In this document: positions 45,701-49,235 of the stretch, one piece after another
Numbering within the stretch: position 1 is the first letter of the stretch
How the letters are laid out: every line of letters starts with the position of its first letter
From: Planctomycetota bacterium
GTDB lineage: Bacteria > Planctomycetota > Planctomycetia > Pirellulales > Pirellulaceae
Direction of reading: 5' to 3'
Assembly: GCA_029259935.1 (NCBI GenBank)
Contig: JAJDEH010000172.1
Coordinates: 1-49,235 of the forward strand
Length of the DNA stretch: 49,235 bases
Program-made: the position numbers and the translations under genes
Notes under the pieces: model-generated
Database searches by the model: none
Seen by the model: the letters and a program-made list of their open reading frames with translations, nothing else
Told to the model about the DNA's origin: nothing

Positions 45701-47037
45701 TGATCGGAAAGCGGCAACTCGCCGACGGGCGTGTAAGGATCGGTCGGGTCGATCCACAACGGCGGGCTCCCCGGTACATAAACGATTACGTGATCGAACG
45801 CGTTGATCCCTGGCAACTCGGGCTGAACCGCCTCGCGCAGGCCCGCACGCAACAAGGCAACATGCGCCTCGCGCCCCACTTCACGCAGCATCGCGACTAG
45901 CAGGGTCGACTGATCCTTACAGTCGCCATACCGGCGCGTCAGAGTTTCATCCGGGTTGTACGGCACGATCGCGCTCTGGCCGAACTCCAGGCCCGTATAG
46001 CGAATCATGGAGTGCAGTTTGGCCAGGCACTTTTCGGCCGCCTGTTTATTCGACATGTCCGAGGTGACAAGACCCTTGGTAACCGGCTTGACTAGTTTCG
46101 AGTCCGTCTTCGACTCGACGATTTGGCTGTACTGGTGCGCGATCCGCTGCCAGCTTTCGCCGGTTGATAACGTAACGACCGGATACGGTGGCTGGCTGCG
46201 CGTCGTGTATTCTTCAAACTTGGTCAGTCTGGGGACTGGTGAGATGTCGAATCGCAGTCGCTGATGGTCACTATCGCGATGAATTTGCGGCGTCAATTCC
46301 AAACCCTGCACCTTATGCCGTAGCGGCACATCGGCCGGCGCGACGACATTCACGCGCTGATGCCGGACGGGCGACAAGGAAATCAGCGGCACCCGCCGTG
46401 TCACTCCTGATTTGAAAAACGGGCGCGTTTCCCGAATGGTCACCAGTTCTTCGATCACGCACCCCACGGCGACCGCCGGTAGCGGCGCGACCAACGTCTT
46501 GCGATCGCTGAATATGTTGTGCTGACTTTCGTCGGCCGCCTGTTCGCTGACGGTATCGGGAGCCAACCAGTGAGATTCCCCGTCGGCTGTGATCACGCGA
46601 ACCTTGATTTCAGGCCGCTGTTGATTCCAAGGCGACCACTTGGCGGTTGTGGCCGAAGATTGTTGAACTCCCGTCGGCGTCAGGCAGCGGCTGACGCGCC
46701 GCCGTGTGGTATGAGTCCGTCCCTCGCCATCGAACTCGATGGTCAACTCGTTCCACAGTACTTCCAAGCTTTCGTTCTCGGGTACCGGCAGTTCGAGCAA
46801 CGCTGCTAACGTAGAATCTGGATCGGCCGCGAATGGCGCGGACTCCCAAGGCTGTTCCGCGGCGTCCGCGACACCGCACAAGCAGCAAAGAGCAACGGCC
46901 AAGCAGCCAATCAAGCGCAGCCACGGCGAGCGGCGCGCAAGGCCGCGCGATTGCGTTGAAGTCGCGGATGCCCGATCCCGTTCAACACGGCTCGGTTCTT
47001 CCGAGGAAAATGAACGCCCACATTCATAACAAGCCAT
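42784..47037 (-). CDS. DUF3857-transglutaminase-TPR membrane-anchored protein
   Basis: 1417 residues from ATG 47037. The N-terminus has CYEC in MACYECGRSF, a possible zinc ribbon half, followed by a hydrophobic segment (about 38-60, WLRLIGCLAVALCCLCGVAD). A DUF3857-type beta domain (about 90-280) precedes a transglutaminase-like domain with the catalytic triad C373 (YGDCKDQS), H416 (NAFDHV) and D430 (WIDPTD). The remaining ~950 residues contain a beta domain and many TPR units (for example GFGDAARSAIRQAIELDP). The layout is frequent in planctomycetes, and the protein is probably periplasmic. The ATG at 47037 has GGGAA upstream. Role unknown; protein crosslinking or proteolysis is possible. 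Confidence 0.88.
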   Translation of the reverse strand: MACYECGRSFSSEEPSRVERDRASATSTQSRGLARRSPWLRLIGCLAVALCCLCGVADAAEQPWESAPFAADPDSTLAALLELPVPENESLEVLWNELTIEFDGEGRTHTTRRRVSRCLTPTGVQQSSATTAKWSPWNQQRPEIKVRVITADGESHWLAPDTVSEQAADESQHNIFSDRKTLVAPLPAVAVGCVIEELVTIRETRPFFKSGVTRRVPLISLSPVRHQRVNVVAPADVPLRHKVQGLELTPQIHRDSDHQRLRFDISPVPRLTKFEEYTTRSQPPYPVVTLSTGESWQRIAHQYSQIVESKTDSKLVKPVTKGLVTSDMSNKQAAEKCLAKLHSMIRYTGLEFGQSAIVPYNPDETLTRRYGDCKDQSTLLVAMLREVGREAHVALLRAGLREAVQPELPGINAFDHVIVYVPGSPPLWIDPTDPYTPVGELPLSDQGRLALVASEKTKHLVLTPRATADENLSVIGFDIQFTFQGKTKIQESQQYFGTVASRMRGTYAALSPAEIRQSWQSEIQAAYASKALDDLKYTAPGDMTKPFRVDTKVSEANYGRVSPLGIQFTLNPGQVFERMPGEFGPQAIVQGADAAANQRQADLELDEPFVNELHWRLTAPAGFKLTSPAKDSTTKMAHCTLTQSFDRKADNVLIVKLRFDTGDRHFTAKEVNDFRADLRSLGAGGLLQTWNIPVAFQHTGLAHIVAGKHKPGFEEFRRLLSKDSKNSRHHSEFATALIQCGFGDAARSAIRQAIELDPQSSRLHHQLGNVLVHDAMGRKFSSGFDYDGAANAYQKAIELDREQLIYRVSYTALLERDRDGYPFAEGARLAEAIKQYEAVMKAAPAATQVAARLMTAMLHAGEFKKLKAFAAREPLGRLTHLLAATALVDGADAAQRKLKEVTSGRQVGQRPLNILGPAQSADAAMKAAVELGSVRRYDLAVELLEGFVAKTAEDPQWKRFEKNFAGELEVARKRRRFEDASFPESDVRHVIQKMYQTRVGKEAWRDRVVQLVANADEPDDAKTICSQLENQMKFFWRPASASPSRMIDYVMGKLALKSEGDDSGGYRVKADFGTAATWYVVHENDNYRLWEPGFRGSNLGAKSLELLDRGDMIAARRWLDWARQAEGSSGQSLKRFDRSPFFQLWLSANRRDEQHIRTAAAALVASGNGAQAAIDYLTSVRDDAEPERQLQIDRALIRGHATAKQFDKAIKLNEQLIEQFPDERGPLVRQAHNHSLAGDLTKQQAVLETLVERNALDYWANNTLGKVRQKQGNFAAAGPYWRSLIEGGKADDTIYNAISWNALFVGEVTDEMLKLALRMIDNKEKETKSENWHTLASLYASRGKTKEALKALNEALATRGGGIIPDDWYVLGLIAEHCGLREVAIQCYEKLPLSEGVSATDTSILATRRLNALNEQP

Positions 47038-47214
47038 GAAATTCCCGCCGAGAAGATAGGAAAGAAGAGACTCACTGACCTCGCCAAATGACGGCCATAT
47101 TCTAATGTCCTCAGCTACCGGCTGCAATTTTCCATCGCGGCGATCGCAATAAAGCAACCGCAAGGTGTCGACAACCAAAGGCCAGCAGTTCGGTCGCCCA
47201 GTTCGAGGGCGACA

Positions 47215-47868
47215 TTACTTTTTTCGGACCATGCACCAATACAGCGGGTAGGGCAATGTCCCTATTCCAACCAGAACGTCATCGACTTGCCACATCTCGA
47301 CCAACGGCGGAGTAGGCCCAGGATTGGAAGCGAACACAAACGTCTCCTGACTCGGATTCCAGATGACGCCGCCCTCCTGCTCCGCGGCGCGCCCTTCGGC
47401 GACGAAGTCCACCTTCAGCGTGAATTGTCCGTCTGAAGCGATGGTGAGCACGCTGTCCTTGTTGATTTCGGCTGCCCGCTTGATTTCGCGCTGCACGAGG
47501 AAGTTGTCATCTGGCAAATTGATGTTGTGTTGCGGTGCTTGCGGCGCGAACTTTTCCCAAGCCGCCTTGGCCGTTTCAAGATCTGACAAAACCCACTGTC
47601 CGGCAAGGCTGGCAACACCCGGGGCCGCCGAATTGCGGGCCGGTGATCGATTTGATTGGACGGACTGGTTAGGTTTAGGGTTAGGGTTACTCTCCGCCTC
47701 GCCATCGGCTGGACGATCTGATTCACCGCTCGCGACCGGTGAATGCGTGGCCGTCGCGCCTCCGTCGACGGGCGTGCCGCTTCCGCAACCCTGAATAAAC
47801 AACAGCGTTGCGGGAAATGTCAGCGCAAGAGCGATAGTGAACAAGTTTCGGAAACTGCGGCAATACAT
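47215..47868 (-). CDS. Predicted lipoprotein of unknown function
   Basis: 217 residues. The signal peptide ends in a lipobox-like FIQGCGS (Cys at 28). A Pro/Asn/Ser-rich linker (about 45-90, with NPNPKPNQ) is followed by a small domain with LAGQWVLSDLETAKAAWE, a helix, then strands SDGQFTLKVDFVAEG and QETFVFASN, resembling a lipocalin-like or TIGR03067-type fold; I do not recognise it firmly. The ATG at 47868 has an excellent Shine-Dalgarno (AGGAGGTGA). It ends 177 nt before the start of the transglutaminase gene on the same strand. Confidence 0.7.
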   Translation of the reverse strand: MYCRSFRNLFTIALALTFPATLLFIQGCGSGTPVDGGATATHSPVASGESDRPADGEAESNPNPKPNQSVQSNRSPARNSAAPGVASLAGQWVLSDLETAKAAWEKFAPQAPQHNINLPDDNFLVQREIKRAAEINKDSVLTIASDGQFTLKVDFVAEGRAAEQEGGVIWNPSQETFVFASNPGPTPPLVEMWQVDDVLVGIGTLPYPLYWCMVRKK

Positions 47869-48260
47869 GAGGTCACCTCCTGGAGTTGTTTTCCTCCGAT
47901 TTGCTTCCGTTGATTATTACAGGTGGAATCCGCGTTTTCCACTGCCCTTGACCTCAAGACGCGCCATGGGCGGCTGGCGCAATGTTCCGTTCGGGACCGT
48001 GTATTATTAGATGCAGTTTGGTATCTATTAGACGGCCTCCCAACGCCAATATTGGCGATGTTTGTCTGTGGGCATTCCGTCCGCGCACCGGGCACTTGCC
48101 TGATGGGACTGTGACATCTGGCTCGCAATACGTAACATGAGTGTCCGGGTTGTCGCTGTCGTCGAGTTTCGGAAAGCACCGGAAGACACGTTCATTTCGA
48201 GTCAGGGCCTACCATTGTGAGCAAACACTTTTTGACATCCATTCAGAACGAGCGGCCAGA
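47869..48260. other. 392-bp divergent intergenic region
   Basis: Lies between the lipoprotein gene (minus) and the thioesterase gene (plus). An A+T-rich patch (about 47995-48040) contains two similar ATTAGA words (TATTAGAT and CTATTAGAC). It must hold both promoters, but I cannot pick a convincing -35/-10 pair. No gene is supported. Confidence 0.4.
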
Positions 48261-48725
48261 ATGAAACGCATCAAGCAACCGAACTCCGATTGGTGTTTTG
48301 TCTGCGGTCGCAAGAATCCGGTCGGCTTGCAAATGGCCTTCTACGACAACGGTGAAGACGAGGTGTATAGTGATTACACGGTGTCCGACCACTATCAAGG
48401 ATATCCGGAACTTGTGCATGGCGGCATTTTGGGATCGATCCTCGACGAAGTCGTCGCGCGCGTGTCCATGATTCGCGACCAGCATCGGTTCATGATGTCG
48501 GTGAAACAGGTCGTGAAGTATCGCTGCCCCGTGCCCGTCAATACTCCACTGCGTGTCGTCGGCCGGGTTGTGCGACTACGGGGACGGCTTGGGAAGGCCG
48601 AGGGCAAAATCTATTTGCCCGACGAGACGGTCGCCTGCGATTGCGAGATGAGTTTGGCAAATGTTCCCCCGGCGCTGCTAGAAAACGCGAATCCGTCGCT
48701 TCTGAATTGGCGAGTGGACCCGTAA
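48261..48725 (+). CDS. Hotdog-fold thioesterase (PaaI-like)
   Basis: 154 residues from ATG 48261. The N-terminal CFVCGRKNPVGLQM is a Cys/Gly motif common in one hotdog subgroup, followed by the helix region PELVHGGILGSILDEVVARVSM, where His-Gly-Gly and the following acidic residues match the active-site helix of PaaI-type thioesterases. VKQVVKYRCPVPVNTPLRVVGRVV forms the core strands. It probably hydrolyses an acyl-CoA; substrate unknown. The ribosome-binding site is weak. It is convergent with the PQQ-propeller gene. Confidence 0.85.
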   Translation: MKRIKQPNSDWCFVCGRKNPVGLQMAFYDNGEDEVYSDYTVSDHYQGYPELVHGGILGSILDEVVARVSMIRDQHRFMMSVKQVVKYRCPVPVNTPLRVVGRVVRLRGRLGKAEGKIYLPDETVACDCEMSLANVPPALLENANPSLLNWRVDP

Positions 48726-48765
48726 CGCGGTTTCATCAGGATTGGGGTGTAGCACTTACGCGATT

Positions 48766-48781
48766 GGTTGTGCCAGCGCGG
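48766..48781. repeat. Weak GTGCCAGCGCGG palindrome-family relic
   Basis: Reads GGTTGTGCCAGCGCGG and abuts the stop of the PQQ-repeat gene at a convergent junction. It is weakly similar to 21838-21867. Low confidence as a family member. Confidence 0.3.
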
Positions 48782-49235
48782 TCAACGAATCGCGTACAGC
48801 GCGTCGAACGTTCGGATATAAACCGTACTCGCGGATATCGCCGGCGACGCGGCGGTAGATTCCCCGAGATCATTTTGAGAAAGGATTTCGAACTTGCGGC
48901 CCGCCTTCACGACCGTCACAACTCCTTTGCGGGCCGTCAGGTAGATCTTGCCATCGGCATAAACGGGCGAGGCCCGGTGACGGTCGCGGGTCGTCCGTTC
49001 TTCATAGAGCTTCTCGCCCGTGGATGCATCCACGCAAACCAAGTTTCCGTTTTCCCGGCATAGGTAGACGAGCCCGTCGTGGTACAAGGGACTGGGCACG
49101 TCCGGCGTACCGCGTTCATGTTTCCAGTGCAGCGCGGCCTGCCGTTCGGAAACGTCGCCTTGTGCATCGGGCTTTAGGCTAACCACGGGACCGCCTTTGG
49201 CGGACGGTACCACGATCATGCCCGGTACCGCCAGC
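48782..49235 (-). CDS. PQQ-like beta-propeller repeat protein, 5' partial
   Basis: The end of a gene that begins beyond the right edge; the frame is open to base 49235. Visible are blades of a beta-propeller with the repeating signature DGLVYLCRENGNLVCVDASTG, DGKIYLTARKGVVTVV and STVYIRTFDALYAIR. These PQQ-binding-like repeats (outer-membrane assembly factor BamB-type or quinoprotein) are very common in planctomycetes, often in secreted proteins. Only about 150 residues are visible, so neither signal peptide nor full domain order can be judged. Confidence 0.85.
   Translation of the reverse strand, partial: LAVPGMIVVPSAKGGPVVSLKPDAQGDVSERQAALHWKHERGTPDVPSPLYHDGLVYLCRENGNLVCVDASTGEKLYEERTTRDRHRASPVYADGKIYLTARKGVVTVVKAGRKFEILSQNDLGESTAASPAISASTVYIRTFDALYAIR

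Noticed and set aside
47667..47690. Telomere-like TTTAGGGTTAGGG repeat
   Set aside because: It lies inside the lipoprotein coding sequence and encodes the Asn/Pro linker NPNPKPNQ; two units only.
1..49235. CRISPR arrays, tRNA or rRNA genes, IS elements, prophage
   Set aside because: I read both strands and found no array of spaced repeats, no cloverleaf or rRNA-like sequence, and no transposase, integrase or phage gene. Small RNAs without homology could still be missed.

Overview
This window reads as ordinary chromosome from a planctomycete, probably of the Pirellulales. That is inferred from gene style: a long Ser/Thr kinase with C-terminal TPRs, a permease resembling the putative ABC exporter family, a DUF3857/transglutaminase/TPR giant, a type II pseudopilin-like C-terminal fragment, PhoD and GH16 secreted enzymes, and many short intergenic palindromes. 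No 16S rRNA or other phylogenetic marker is present to confirm it. I see no tRNA, rRNA, CRISPR array, IS element or prophage. About 36 protein genes cover most of the DNA.

Layout. 1-1461: end of a planctomycete-type hypothetical gene, then mutY (ATGA overlap). 1547-6301 (minus): a possible amino-acid biosynthesis run, ilvN, ilvC, radical SAM, small membrane protein and trpC, followed by a membrane-anchored coiled-coil gene. 6782-9127: a small unknown protein divergent from a trypsin-like protease, then a glycine-zipper/His-rich exported protein. 9187-11132 (minus): purU and a C45-type acyltransferase. 11328-16537 (minus): a tight three-gene chaperone-like cassette, DUF2760, Hsp70 and a 951-residue Hsp70 with a long C-terminal extension. 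16956-23633: PhoD phosphatase, a DUF4062-DUF3754 fusion, an MBL hydrolase, a nitrilase-family amidase and GH16. 23809-28235: kinase-TPR, a predicted outer-membrane barrel and gamma-carbonic anhydrase, closed by a strong hairpin terminator. 28499-32827 (minus): a Cys-rich outer-membrane protein, a stand-alone UvrC-like GIY-YIG protein and a secreted VWA protein. 33223-39434 (plus): TPR-sulfotransferase, ABC ATPase with permease, a small exported protein and a DRG-like TGS GTPase. 39525-47868 (minus): an RND/MMPL exporter, the DUF3857-transglutaminase-TPR protein and a lipoprotein. 48261-end: a hotdog thioesterase and the end of a PQQ-propeller gene.

The signal I rate highest is not a gene. A 27-nt imperfect palindrome occurs six times, with compensatory changes in its stem. 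Five copies lie within 6 nt of, or overlap, a stop codon, in the same orientation as the gene they follow. At two convergent junctions two copies face each other. Two further, weaker palindrome families also occur between genes. Among genes, the most unusual are the DUF4062-DUF3754 fusion, the Hsp70 cassette, the stand-alone UvrC-like nuclease, a MutY whose usual catalytic Asp position reads Glu, and the CC-repeat insert in an outer-membrane protein.
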